64,000 bases of DNA. It comes from CAJXSN01 sp947492235. Lineage in GTDB: Bacteria; Pseudomonadota; Alphaproteobacteria; Sphingomonadales; Sphingomonadaceae. Under the pieces are notes generated by a model. It had not been told where the DNA came from, did not search any database, and saw nothing but the letters and a program-made list of their open reading frames with translations. The DNA lies in NCBI RefSeq assembly GCF_042492175.1, contig NZ_CP170453.1:2170001-2234000 (forward strand), given 5' to 3'. Below, one piece after another: positions 43,667-51,612 of this stretch. Each line of letters starts with the position of its first letter. The stretch's first letter is position 1. The translations under genes were made by a program, and so were the position numbers.

Positions 43667-44518
43667 ATGGCTGATGAAAACAAAACCCCGGATGCGAGCG
43701 AAACGCCTGCAACCGACGAAGCCAAGCCTGCTGAAGCTGCCGCTCCGGCGACTGCTGAAAGCGGTCCCGAAGTGACCAAGGAAGAGCCGGCTGTGGCCGA
43801 TACGCCTTCCGAAGCGGCAGCCAACCAGAGCCCTGCACAGGGCGATGACGGCAATGCCCGCACGCAGCAGAATGCGCGCGGCGGACGCGGTGGCGGCGGT
43901 GGCCGTGACAATCGCGGCGGCGGCGGTGGCCGGGGCCGTGGTGGCCGCGACAACAATCGCCGTGGCGGCCGTGACGAGCCCGATGATGGCATTGCCGAGA
44001 AGCTGGTCCACATCAACCGCGTCTCCAAGACGGTGAAGGGCGGTAAACGCTTCGGTTTCGCCGCTCTCGTGGTGGTCGGTGACGGCCAGGGCCGCGTCGG
44101 CTTCGGCAAGGGCAAGGCCCGCGAAGTGCCGGAAGCCATTACCAAGGCAACCGCTGCAGCGCGCAAGAAGATGATCCGCGTTTCGCTGAAGGAAGGCCGC
44201 ACGCTGCACCATGATGGCAATGGCCGTTTCGGTGCCGGCAAGGTGACCATCCGCACAGCGCCTCCGGGTACCGGCATCATCGCCGGTGGTCCGATGCGTG
44301 CCGTGTTCGAAAGCCTGGGTGTGGCCGATGTGGTGACCAAATCGGTCGGCACGTCCAACCCCTACAACATGATCCGCGCTACTTTCGATGCGCTGACCGA
44401 CCAGACGTCGCCGAAATCGGTGGCGCAGCGCCGGGGCAAGAAAGTCGCCGACCTGCTGGGTCGCGGCGGAGCCAGCGAAGCCGAGGCGAAAGCCGACGCC
44501 GAAGCTGTGGTGGAGTAA
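43667..44518 (+). CDS. rpsE: 30S ribosomal protein S5 with long RGG-rich N-terminal extension
   Basis: This 283-aa protein is over 100 residues longer than E. coli S5 (167). Residues 1-68 are Ala/Glu/Pro-rich and acidic; 69-103 are a Gly/Arg tract (ARGGRGGGGGRDNRGGGGGR and onward, RGRGGRDNNRRGGRDE). The normal S5 fold starts near residue 108 (AEKLVHINRVSKTVKGG) with VGDGQGRVGFGKGKAREVPEAI and APPGTGIIAGGPMRAVFE. The start codon lies 2 bp after the rplR stop, so the extension is in the operon frame and not a mis-start. An RNA-binding role is inferred from RGG content. Confidence 0.97.
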   Translation: MADENKTPDASETPATDEAKPAEAAAPATAESGPEVTKEEPAVADTPSEAAANQSPAQGDDGNARTQQNARGGRGGGGGRDNRGGGGGRGRGGRDNNRRGGRDEPDDGIAEKLVHINRVSKTVKGGKRFGFAALVVVGDGQGRVGFGKGKAREVPEAITKATAAARKKMIRVSLKEGRTLHHDGNGRFGAGKVTIRTAPPGTGIIAGGPMRAVFESLGVADVVTKSVGTSNPYNMIRATFDALTDQTSPKSVAQRRGKKVADLLGRGGASEAEAKADAEAVVE

Positions 44519-44523
44519 GACAC

Positions 44524-44700
44524 ATGGCGAAAATCAAGATCAAGCAGATCGGTTCGCCGATCCGCCGCCCGGCCAGCCAGAAGAAAATTCTGATTGGCCT
44601 GGGTCTGGGTAAAATGAACCGCGTGGTGGAGCTGGAAGATACTCCCGAAGTGCGCGGTGCTATTGCCAAGCTGCCGCATATGGTGGCTCTGGTCGATTGA
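44524..44700 (+). CDS. rpmD: 50S ribosomal protein L30
   Basis: A 58-aa gene: MAKIKIKQIGSPIRRPASQK, then KILIGLGLGKMNRVVELEDTPEVRGAI. Full length for bacterial L30. It starts 5 bp after the rpsE stop, and its TGA overlaps the TTG start of the next gene. Confidence 0.97.
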   Translation: MAKIKIKQIGSPIRRPASQKKILIGLGLGKMNRVVELEDTPEVRGAIAKLPHMVALVD

Positions 44701-44984
44701 CCTTCTGGCGCCTGCTCTTGCGGGGGGATAATTTCCCCATCGAAACGCAAGGGGAGGGCCAGCTCATGGGCTTCTATGCGACCCGCTGGGTCGAGGCGGC
44801 CGATGAGGAGGAGGCTTTTCACAAGGCGGTTATGCTGCTGAGAGAAGCTCCGGAATTAGCGGGTGTGCCCAAGGGCTGCGGTGCCGATATCGTGTCCGAG
44901 GAAATCACCCGGTTACCAGCCGGTCAGGTCCCGCCACAGCGCGAGGGGCTGACCTTTTTCAGGATGGCAACATCCAGCGCGTAG
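44697..44984 (+). CDS. Conserved small protein inserted between rpmD and rplO
   Basis: This 95-aa acidic protein begins LTFWRLLLRGDNFPIETQGE (TTG start overlapping the rpmD stop as TTGA), followed by MGFYATRWVEAADEEEAFHKAVMLL and DIVSEEITRLPAGQVP. The pattern W-x-hydrophobic, GFYxTRxVEAxDxxxA is that of an uncharacterised family found singly in many Proteobacteria; its function is not known to me. An ATG start at 44766 would drop the first strand. Being co-transcribed with ribosomal genes, it is probably highly expressed. Confidence 0.75.
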   Translation: MTFWRLLLRGDNFPIETQGEGQLMGFYATRWVEAADEEEAFHKAVMLLREAPELAGVPKGCGADIVSEEITRLPAGQVPPQREGLTFFRMATSSA

Positions 44985-45007
44985 AAAAGCGAAAGCGAGT
45001 GCAGATC

Positions 45008-45550
45008 ATGAAACTGAACGATCTTAGAGACAATCCCGGCGCCCGTAAGACCCGCATCCGTGTGGGCCGTGGTATCGGTTCGGGCAAAGGCAAGACCGCT
45101 GGCCGAGGCCAAAAGGGCCAGAAGAGCCGCTCCGGTGTGGCTATCAAGGGCTTCGAAGGCGGCCAGATGCCGCTTCACATGCGTCTGCCGAAGCGCGGGT
45201 TCAACAACCCGTTCGGCAAGGATTTCGCCGAAGTGAACCTGGGCATGGTCCAGAAGTTCATCGATGCGAAGAAGCTCGATGCGAAAAAAGATATCGACCA
45301 CGCTGCGCTGAAGGCAGCCGGCCTTGCCCGTGGCGGCAAGGACGGTGTGCGTCTGCTGGGCAAGGGCGAGATCTCTGCCAAGGTCAAATTCATCGTCGCC
45401 GGTGCGTCGAAGGGTGCCGTTGAAGCCGTTGAAAAGGCTGGCGGTTCGGTCGAAGTGGTCGAGGTGAAAACGCCTTCGTCCAAGCCGAGCACCGTCAAGG
45501 GCGAGAAGAAGACCGGCACTGCGGCTGACAAGCCGAAGAAAGCCAAATAA
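45008..45550 (+). CDS. rplO: 50S ribosomal protein L15
   Basis: This 180-aa protein has the L15 core with GRGIGSGKGKTAGRGQKGQK and FEGGQMPLHMRLPKRGF. The end (TPSSKPSTVKGEKKTGTAAD, then KPKKAK) is an extra basic tail of about 30 residues beyond E. coli L15 (144 aa). A GTG at 44999 would add three residues. Confidence 0.97.
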   Translation: MKLNDLRDNPGARKTRIRVGRGIGSGKGKTAGRGQKGQKSRSGVAIKGFEGGQMPLHMRLPKRGFNNPFGKDFAEVNLGMVQKFIDAKKLDAKKDIDHAALKAAGLARGGKDGVRLLGKGEISAKVKFIVAGASKGAVEAVEKAGGSVEVVEVKTPSSKPSTVKGEKKTGTAADKPKKAK

Positions 45551-45561
45551 GACGAAAAAAT

Positions 45562-45597
45562 AGGGCGGCGGGTTCGACATCGGGCCCGCCGCTCCCT
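45562..45597. repeat. Hairpin in the rplO–secY spacer
   Basis: AGGG-CGGCGGG pairs with CCCGCCG-CTCCCT with one small internal bulge. There is no T-run after it. It could reduce read-through or protect the 3' end of the ribosomal part of the message. Confidence 0.6.
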
Positions 45598-45655
45598 ATG
45601 TCCTGTCCCGCATAGCCGGGAGGGCCGGCGACAGTTCAGGATTTGAAAAGTTCCG

Positions 45656-47020
45656 ATGGCATCACGCGCCGACAATATCGCGAGCAATATGAGCCTCGCC
45701 AATTTCTCCAAGGCAACCGAGCTGCGTCAGCGCATCTGGTTCACGCTTGGGGCATTGATCGTCTTTCGTTTCCTCAGCTTCGTGCCGCTGCCGGGTGTGA
45801 ACCCGCTGGTTCTCGAAAGCCTGTATGACACGACGCGGGGCGGGATCCTCGATCTGTTCAACACTTTCTCGGGCGGCAGTTTGGAGCGGATGAGCCTCAT
45901 CGCGCTGGGCGTGATGCCCTACATTACCGCCTCGATTGTGGTGCAGATGGCCGCAGCCTTGCACCCGACACTGGCGGCCATGAAGAAAGAGGGCGCTTCG
46001 GGGCGCCAGAAAATCAACCAGTACACCCGTTACGGTACGGTGTTCCTCACCGCCATTCAGGGCTGGTTCCTGGCGACGGGCCTCGAAAGCTTCGGTGCTG
46101 CCAGCGGAATGCAGGCGGTGGTCGATCCGGGTGTCATGTTCCGTGTGGGCGCTGTCATCAGCCTTGTCGGCGGCACGATGTTCCTGCTGTGGCTGGGTGA
46201 GCAGATCACCGCGCGTGGCATCGGCAACGGTGTGTCGCTGATCATTATGGCGGGCATTGTGGCCCAGTTCCCGAGCTTCGCCGCCAATATGTTCGAAGGC
46301 GGACGGACCGGCTCGATCAGCGCCTTTATCATCGTCGGCTTTATCGTGATGGTCGTCGCGCTCATCCTGTTCATCTGCTTTGTCGAGCGGGCGCAGCGGC
46401 GCTTGCTGATCCAGTATCCGAAGCGCGCGACCCAGCGCGGCATGATGCAGGCTGATCGCTCGCACCTGCCGCTCAAGCTGAACACCGCCGGGGTTATCCC
46501 GCCGATTTTCGCCAGTTCGCTGCTGCTGCTGCCGCTGACGATCAGCCAGTTTGCCGGCAACTCGGTCGACACGAACAGCGCCACGGGCGGCTTCATCGTG
46601 ACGCTGAACCAGTATCTGCAGCACGGCCAACCGATCTACATGACGCTGTATGCGATCGGCATCATCTTCTTCGCGTTCTTCTACACCGCGGTTGTCTTCA
46701 ACCCCGAAGAGCATGCGGAGAATTTGAAGAAGAATGGGGGCTTCATCCCCGGCATCCGTCCGGGCAAGCGCACGGCGGATTATCTCGATTATGTGCTGAC
46801 CCGGATCACCGTGGTCGGGGCGATCTATCTGACGCTGGTTTGCGTCATTCCGGAATATATGATCGCGCAGACGGGTATTCCGTTGTTCCTGGGCGGAACC
46901 AGCCTGCTGATTGTGGTCAATGTGACTGTGGATACGATCACTCAGGTCCAATCCCATCTGCTGGCCCACCAGTATGGTGATCTGATCAAGAAGGCGAAGC
47001 TGAAGGGGCGGAAGCGCTAG
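45656..47020 (+). CDS. secY: Preprotein translocase subunit SecY
   Basis: This 454-aa channel subunit of the Sec translocon has ten transmembrane helices, the plug region near FNTFSGGSLERMSLIALGVMPYI, and the cytoplasmic C5/C6 loops (PEEHAENLKKNGGFIPGIRPG, residues about 348-368). Length matches alphaproteobacterial SecY. It lies after rplO in the spc operon and is followed by adk 57 bp later. Confidence 0.98.
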   Translation: MASRADNIASNMSLANFSKATELRQRIWFTLGALIVFRFLSFVPLPGVNPLVLESLYDTTRGGILDLFNTFSGGSLERMSLIALGVMPYITASIVVQMAAALHPTLAAMKKEGASGRQKINQYTRYGTVFLTAIQGWFLATGLESFGAASGMQAVVDPGVMFRVGAVISLVGGTMFLLWLGEQITARGIGNGVSLIIMAGIVAQFPSFAANMFEGGRTGSISAFIIVGFIVMVVALILFICFVERAQRRLLIQYPKRATQRGMMQADRSHLPLKLNTAGVIPPIFASSLLLLPLTISQFAGNSVDTNSATGGFIVTLNQYLQHGQPIYMTLYAIGIIFFAFFYTAVVFNPEEHAENLKKNGGFIPGIRPGKRTADYLDYVLTRITVVGAIYLTLVCVIPEYMIAQTGIPLFLGGTSLLIVVNVTVDTITQVQSHLLAHQYGDLIKKAKLKGRKR

Positions 47021-47077
47021 GCTACGGCTGCGGCAGAGCTTCCCGAACAGAGCTGTCCAAATGGGGGTTTTTACGGC

Positions 47078-47722
47078 GTGAACATCATTCTGCTTGGCCC
47101 TCCGGGCGCTGGTAAGGGCACTCAGGCCCACCGTCTGGTCGAACATTACGGGATGCGCCAGCTGTCCACCGGCGACATGCTGCGCGCTGCGGTGAAGGCC
47201 GAGACGCCCGTCGGGCTGGAAGCCAAGGCCGTGATGGATCGCGGCGATCTGGTGTCCGACGAGATTGTCACAGCGCTGATCGATGCAGAGCTGACCGCCA
47301 TGGGCGACGATGTCGGCGTGATTTTCGACGGCTACCCCCGCACACAGGCGCAGGCCGAACAGCTCGACGATCTCCTCGCCAAGCACGACCGCGAACTTAC
47401 ACGTGTGGTCGAGCTGGGTGTGGATGAAGACGCTTTGGTCGAGCGGATCACGGGCCGTTTCACCTGCGCCGAATGCGGAGCGCTGTATCACGACACAGCC
47501 AATCCGCCGGCGAAAGACGGCGTGTGCGACGAATGCGGGTCGACCGAGTTCAAGCGGCGTCCCGACGATAACGAAGAGACCGTGCGCAATCGGATGCAGG
47601 AATATCGCGGCAAGACCGCGCCGATCCTGCCGCATTACGAGGCCCGCGATCTGGTCTCCCGCGTTGATGGCATGGCCTCCATCGAGGAAGTCAGCAAGGC
47701 GATCGACGCGCTCCTCGCCTGA
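47078..47722 (+). CDS. adk: Adenylate kinase
   Basis: This 214-aa long-form kinase balances ATP + AMP with 2 ADP. P-loop LGPPGAGKGTQAHRL (6-20), AMP-site FDGYPRTQAQAEQL. The LID carries four cysteines, Cys130/Cys133/Cys150/Cys153 (FTCAECG ... GVCDECG), a probable structural zinc site. The start is GTG 47078. It is the usual secY neighbour. Confidence 0.97.
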   Translation: MNIILLGPPGAGKGTQAHRLVEHYGMRQLSTGDMLRAAVKAETPVGLEAKAVMDRGDLVSDEIVTALIDAELTAMGDDVGVIFDGYPRTQAQAEQLDDLLAKHDRELTRVVELGVDEDALVERITGRFTCAECGALYHDTANPPAKDGVCDECGSTEFKRRPDDNEETVRNRMQEYRGKTAPILPHYEARDLVSRVDGMASIEEVSKAIDALLA

Positions 47723-47794
47723 GCCGGCTTGATAGCTCTCTTTCCCGCTCCGCGCGCTTGCGTTAGGAGATGAGCGAGGAGGGCATAGGCCATC

Positions 47795-48589
47795 ATGTAT
47801 TCAAAGACATTCGCTACTGCCGCATGTGCGGCGGGATTGATCCTATCCGCGCCTGCAGCGGCCGAGGTCATCGACCAGTCGGATGACGGCTTCGTCACGC
47901 AGGACGGGGCCACGGTGAATGCTTCTCCGCAGGCCGTATGGCTGGCGCTGATTTCGCCGGGCGAATGGTGGAACGACGCGCATACGTGGTCGGGCGATGC
48001 GGGCAATATGACGCTGGAACCGCAAGCCAATGGCTGTTTTTGCGAACGTATTCCGGCGACCGAGGAAGACGGAGCCATCGGCCTCGCCGGCAGCGTCCGG
48101 CATATGACTGTCATCCAGTCCTTTCCCCGCCGGGTGCTGCGCATGCGCGGCGGCCTCGGGCCTTTGCAGAGCGAACCTGCGGATGGTGTCCTGACGATCA
48201 CCATGAAGGGCAATGAGGACAACACCGAGACGCAGATCAACTGGACCTATGTCGTGGGCGGGCACATGCGTTTCGAAGTGCCAGTCATCGCCAAGGCGGT
48301 GGACGGCGTGATGAGCCAGCAGCTGACCGGCCTGACCGAAAAGCTGGGCGGCGCTGTCGGTGGCCGCGATGCTGTTCCTTCGCCCGAAGCTGACGAAACG
48401 ACTGACGAGCCAGCCGATGAACCCGAAGCCGACGACGCGTCCGTCGACGGGGACGAAGGAAGCGATGCCGCAGGGGAGGGCGGGGATGACTCCCCTGAAG
48501 AGACAGCGGAAGCGCCTCCGAAGCGGGCGATCGATGCCGCCGACGTGCTGGATGCACTCGATGCATTGGCGACAACCAGGGGCGAATAG
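47795..48589 (+). CDS. Exported SRPBCC-fold protein with acidic tail
   Basis: This 264-aa protein has a signal peptide (MYSKTFATAACAAGLILSAP, AAAEV cleavage). An SRPBCC/START-like domain follows (ATVNASPQAVWLALISPGEWWNDAHTWSGDAGNMTL ... NWTYVVGGHMRF), then an about 80-residue Asp/Glu-rich low-complexity tail (DETTDEPADEPEADDASVDG). Ligand and role are unknown. It separates adk from rpsM, so the spc and alpha operons are split here. Confidence 0.8.
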   Translation: MYSKTFATAACAAGLILSAPAAAEVIDQSDDGFVTQDGATVNASPQAVWLALISPGEWWNDAHTWSGDAGNMTLEPQANGCFCERIPATEEDGAIGLAGSVRHMTVIQSFPRRVLRMRGGLGPLQSEPADGVLTITMKGNEDNTETQINWTYVVGGHMRFEVPVIAKAVDGVMSQQLTGLTEKLGGAVGGRDAVPSPEADETTDEPADEPEADDASVDGDEGSDAAGEGGDDSPEETAEAPPKRAIDAADVLDALDALATTRGE

Positions 48590-48927
48590 GTCCGCCTTCT
48601 TCGCTCGTTTTTGACACAGGCGGAGCCCGGGGTTAGGCTGCTGACACAATCAGGAACAAGGCACTTGTCTTCGTCGCTGCGAAACCCATATCGGGTTCGC
48701 GCTTGAAGGGTGCGCTTGCGGTTGACGTGCGCGTCGAATCGACGTAAGCGCGCCTTTCATTCGATACATCTTTGAGCAGTCCGGCCGGCCGCAGCCATTT
48801 GACGCGCGCCACAACCGGGCTTTTTTGCATTGGCGAAGAAACCGCTCAACCGCTGCTATCGATGAGTTGTAGCTATGAGATAGGGGTGCAGCTGCGCGCT
48901 AATCCCTTGTGGAGCATGGAGAATTAA
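48590..48927. other. Intergenic region upstream of rpsM
   Basis: There is no gene in 338 bp. A probable promoter for the alpha operon lies at 48722-48750. Downstream of it is a GCCGGCCGGC palindromic patch near 48781-48790 and an A/T-richer leader leading to GGAG before the rpsM GTG. Confidence 0.55.
48722..48750 (+). promoter_or_regulatory. Probable alpha operon promoter
   Basis: TTGACG (48722-48727) and TAAGCG (48745-48750) are 17 bp apart. The -35 box is near consensus. It would drive rpsM–rpsK–rpoA–rplQ independently of secY/adk, with a leader of about 170 nt. Confidence 0.55.
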
Positions 48928-49296
48928 GTGGCTCGTATTGCCGGGGTAAACATCCCCACCAACAAGCGTGTGATTATCGCGCTGACCTATATTCACGGCA
49001 TTGGTCGCACGACCGCCGTGGAAATCGCCAACAAGCTGGGCATCGATCATACCGTCCGCGTTCAGGACCTGACCGACGCCGAAGTCCTGCAAATTCGCGA
49101 GACGATCGACGCCGATTATCAGGTGGAGGGTGACCTTCGTCGCAACACGGCGATGAACATCAAGCGTCTGATGGACCTGCGTTCCTATCGCGGCCTGCGT
49201 CACCGGAACGGCCTGCCCGTTCGCGGTCAGCGCACGCACACCAACGCTCGCACCCGCAAGGGCAAGGCGAAGCCGATCGCTGGTAAGAAGAAGTAA
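48928..49296 (+). CDS. rpsM: 30S ribosomal protein S13
   Basis: This 122-aa head protein has LARIAGVNIPTNKRVIIALTY and RSYRGLRHRNGLPVRGQRTHTNARTRKGK-type C-terminus. It starts with GTG 48928 behind GGAG. First gene of the alpha operon. Confidence 0.98.
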   Translation: MARIAGVNIPTNKRVIIALTYIHGIGRTTAVEIANKLGIDHTVRVQDLTDAEVLQIRETIDADYQVEGDLRRNTAMNIKRLMDLRSYRGLRHRNGLPVRGQRTHTNARTRKGKAKPIAGKKK

Positions 49297-49348
49297 GCGC
49301 AAGCGCCTTCATCTTTCCCAAGCTTAGACGAATACGAGGAATTTCATC

Positions 49349-49738
49349 ATGGCACGCGAACCAGGCCGCGTTAAGCGCCGCGAGCGTAAGAATATCAGCA
49401 GCGGTGTTGCGCATATCAACGCCAGCTTCAACAACACGATGATCACCATCACCGACGCACAGGGCAATGCTATCAGCTGGTCCAGCGCCGGGATGATGGG
49501 CTTCAAGGGCAGCCGGAAATCGACGCCCTATGCTGCCCAGGTCGCCGCAGACGATGCCGGCAAGAAGGCCGCCGAACACGGCGTCCGCACGCTGGAAGTC
49601 GAAGTGAAGGGCCCGGGCTCGGGCCGCGAGAGCGCATTGCGCGGTCTTGCCGCTGTCGGTTTCACCATTACATCCATTCGCGATGTGACGCCGATCCCGC
49701 ACAATGGTGTGCGGCCATCCAAGCGTCGCCGCGTCTGA
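49349..49738 (+). CDS. rpsK: 30S ribosomal protein S11
   Basis: This 129-aa platform protein is complete (KNISSGVAHINASFNNTMITITD, GRESALRGLAAVGFTITSIRDVTPIPHNGVRPSKRRRV-type end). Located 52 bp after rpsM. Confidence 0.98.
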   Translation: MAREPGRVKRRERKNISSGVAHINASFNNTMITITDAQGNAISWSSAGMMGFKGSRKSTPYAAQVAADDAGKKAAEHGVRTLEVEVKGPGSGRESALRGLAAVGFTITSIRDVTPIPHNGVRPSKRRRV

Positions 49739-49848
49739 TCCGCAATTTTCCGATGGCCTCGTGCTGAGGCTGCCGGAACCCTTTTGTTGGACCGGATGCG
49801 CCTCCCGCAGCGCTCCGGTCCTACCCGCATCCGAACCAGGGGAAATCC

Positions 49849-50904
49849 ATGTCCGTCAATAACAAGAACTGGCAGGAACTGAAGAAACCCAACCAGCTTG
49901 AAGTCAAGGAAGGCGGCGACAAGAAGCGCAAAGCCACCTTCATCGCCGAACCGCTCGAGCGCGGCTTTGGTCTGACGCTGGGCAACGCGCTGCGCCGCGT
50001 GCTGCTGTCCTCCCTCCAGGGGGCGGCGATCACCTCGATCAAGATCGAGAATGTGCTGCATGAATTCTCGTCGCTCGCCGGCGTGCGTGAAGACGTGACC
50101 GACATCGTTCTGAACGTGAAGCAGATCGCACTGAAGATGGAAGGCGAGGGGCCCAAGCGCCTGCAGCTTTCCGCAACCGGTCCGGGCGAAGTTACCGCCG
50201 GTGACATCGCTGTGTCCGGCGACATCGAAGTGATGAACAAGGATCTGGTGATCTGTCATCTGGATGACGGCGCCAACCTCAACATGGAACTGACGGCCGA
50301 TGTCGGCAGCGGCTATGTGCCTGCCGTGCAGAACCGTCCGGCCGATGCGCCGATCGGTCTGATCCCGGTGGACAGCCTGTATTCGCCGATCCGTCAGGTC
50401 AGCTACAAGGTCGAGAAGGCCCGTGTTGGCCAGGAACTGGACTTCGACAAGCTGAGCCTGACCATCGAAACCGACGGTACGGTCACGCCTGACGATGCCG
50501 TGGCTTACGCCGCGCGCATTCTGCAGGACCAGCTGACCCTGTTCGTCCACTTCGAAGAAGGCATTCCGCAGCCGCAGGCCGCGATGATCGGCATGGCTGC
50601 AGAGCCGCAGGAATCGGACGCCAACCAGCTCAACCGTTACCTCCTCAAGAAGGTCGACGAGCTGGAACTGTCGGTCCGCAGCGCCAACTGCCTCAAGAAC
50701 GACAACATCATCTATATCGGCGATCTGGTCCAGAAGACCGAAGCCGAGATGCTGCGTACGCCGAATTTCGGCCGCAAGTCGCTCAATGAGATCAAGGAAG
50801 TGCTCTCCAGCATGGGTCTGCGCCTCGGGATGGATATCCCTGGCTGGCCGCCGGAGAACATCGAAGAAATGGCCAAGAAGCTCGAGCAAGAGTTGTTGGG
50901 CTAA
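49849..50904 (+). CDS. rpoA: DNA-directed RNA polymerase subunit alpha
   Basis: This 351-aa protein has an N-terminal domain for dimerisation and beta/beta' assembly (EPLERGFGLTLGNALRRVLLSSLQGAAI), a linker, and the C-terminal DNA-contacting domain (SVRSANCLKNDNIIYIGDLVQKTEAEMLRTPNFGRKSLNEIKEVL). MSVNNKNWQELKKPNQLEV is the alphaproteobacterial N-terminus. It is separated from rplQ by a repeat element. Confidence 0.98.
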   Translation: MSVNNKNWQELKKPNQLEVKEGGDKKRKATFIAEPLERGFGLTLGNALRRVLLSSLQGAAITSIKIENVLHEFSSLAGVREDVTDIVLNVKQIALKMEGEGPKRLQLSATGPGEVTAGDIAVSGDIEVMNKDLVICHLDDGANLNMELTADVGSGYVPAVQNRPADAPIGLIPVDSLYSPIRQVSYKVEKARVGQELDFDKLSLTIETDGTVTPDDAVAYAARILQDQLTLFVHFEEGIPQPQAAMIGMAAEPQESDANQLNRYLLKKVDELELSVRSANCLKNDNIIYIGDLVQKTEAEMLRTPNFGRKSLNEIKEVLSSMGLRLGMDIPGWPPENIEEMAKKLEQELLG

Positions 50905-50918
50905 CTGATACTTCTATT

Positions 50919-50998
50919 CGTCATTCCCGCGAAAGCGGGAACCTAGGATGGCACCGCGTGCCTTCTCACACTGGGTCCCCGCCTTCGCGGGGATGACG
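50919..50998. repeat. REP-like inverted repeat between rpoA and rplQ
   Basis: Arms CGTCATTCCCGCGAAAGCGG (50919 onward to 50943) and CGCCTTCGCGGGGATGACG (ending 50998) are imperfect reverse complements; each arm also folds on itself (CCCGC-GAAA-GCGGG and CCCCGC-CTTC-GCGGGG). The CGTCAT...ATGACG ends are typical of a very widespread alphaproteobacterial intergenic repeat. Confidence 0.75.
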
Positions 50999-51087
50999 AG
51001 CAGAGGATCGAGGGACCGGTGATACCCATTTATCACCAGCTACGGGCTACCTCACACGGGCCCATAACGAACTGAAGGATACAAATT

Positions 51088-51510
51088 ATGCGTCACGGTC
51101 TTTCCCAGCGTAAGCTGAGCCGTAAGTCGGGCCACCGTAAGGCTCTTTTCCGCAATATGAGCCAGGCTCTCATCAAGCACGAGCAGATCGTCACCACGCT
51201 GCCCAAGGCGAAAGAACTGCGTCCCTATGTCGAGAAGCTGATCACGCTCGCAAAGCGTGGTGGCCTTTCCAACCGTCGTCTCGCGCAGTCGCGCCTGCTC
51301 GACGAAACGCAGCTGAAGAAGCTGTTCGACGTTCTGGCCGAGCGTTATGCCGACCGTGATGGCGGCTACACCCGCATCATCAAGGCGGGCTACCGCGCGA
51401 GCGATGCGGCGCAGATGGCCGTGATCGAACTGGTCGACCGCGACGAAGATGCCAAGGGCCAGGACAGCGGCCCGGTGATGAGCGACGAAGACGAATACGA
51501 AGAGGCGTAA
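51088..51510 (+). CDS. rplQ: 50S ribosomal protein L17
   Basis: This 140-aa protein has the usual MRHGLSQRKLSRKSGHRKAL start and IIKAGYRASDAAQMAVIELVD end, followed by a short acidic tail (DSGPVMSDEDEYEEA). Last gene of the superoperon; a terminator follows. Confidence 0.98.
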   Translation: MRHGLSQRKLSRKSGHRKALFRNMSQALIKHEQIVTTLPKAKELRPYVEKLITLAKRGGLSNRRLAQSRLLDETQLKKLFDVLAERYADRDGGYTRIIKAGYRASDAAQMAVIELVDRDEDAKGQDSGPVMSDEDEYEEA

Positions 51511-51546
51511 GTCTCTCTCCCCTGCGAAGGCGGGGCAGCAAGAAAG

Positions 51547-51585
51547 AAGGGCCGCACGGGAGCAATCCGGCGGCCCTTTTCTTTT
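51547..51585 (+). terminator. Rho-independent terminator after rplQ
   Basis: AAGGGCCG and CGGCCCTT form the stem, followed by TTCTTTT. It closes the alpha operon just before the serine hydrolase gene. Confidence 0.85.
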
Positions 51586-51612
51586 GTGCAGGCGCGGTTA
51601 GGGTCCGCGCCC

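Noticed and set aside
45662..47635. 657-codon minus-strand frame opposite secY/adk
   Set aside because: Antisense shadow of secY and adk, both certain genes with full motifs.
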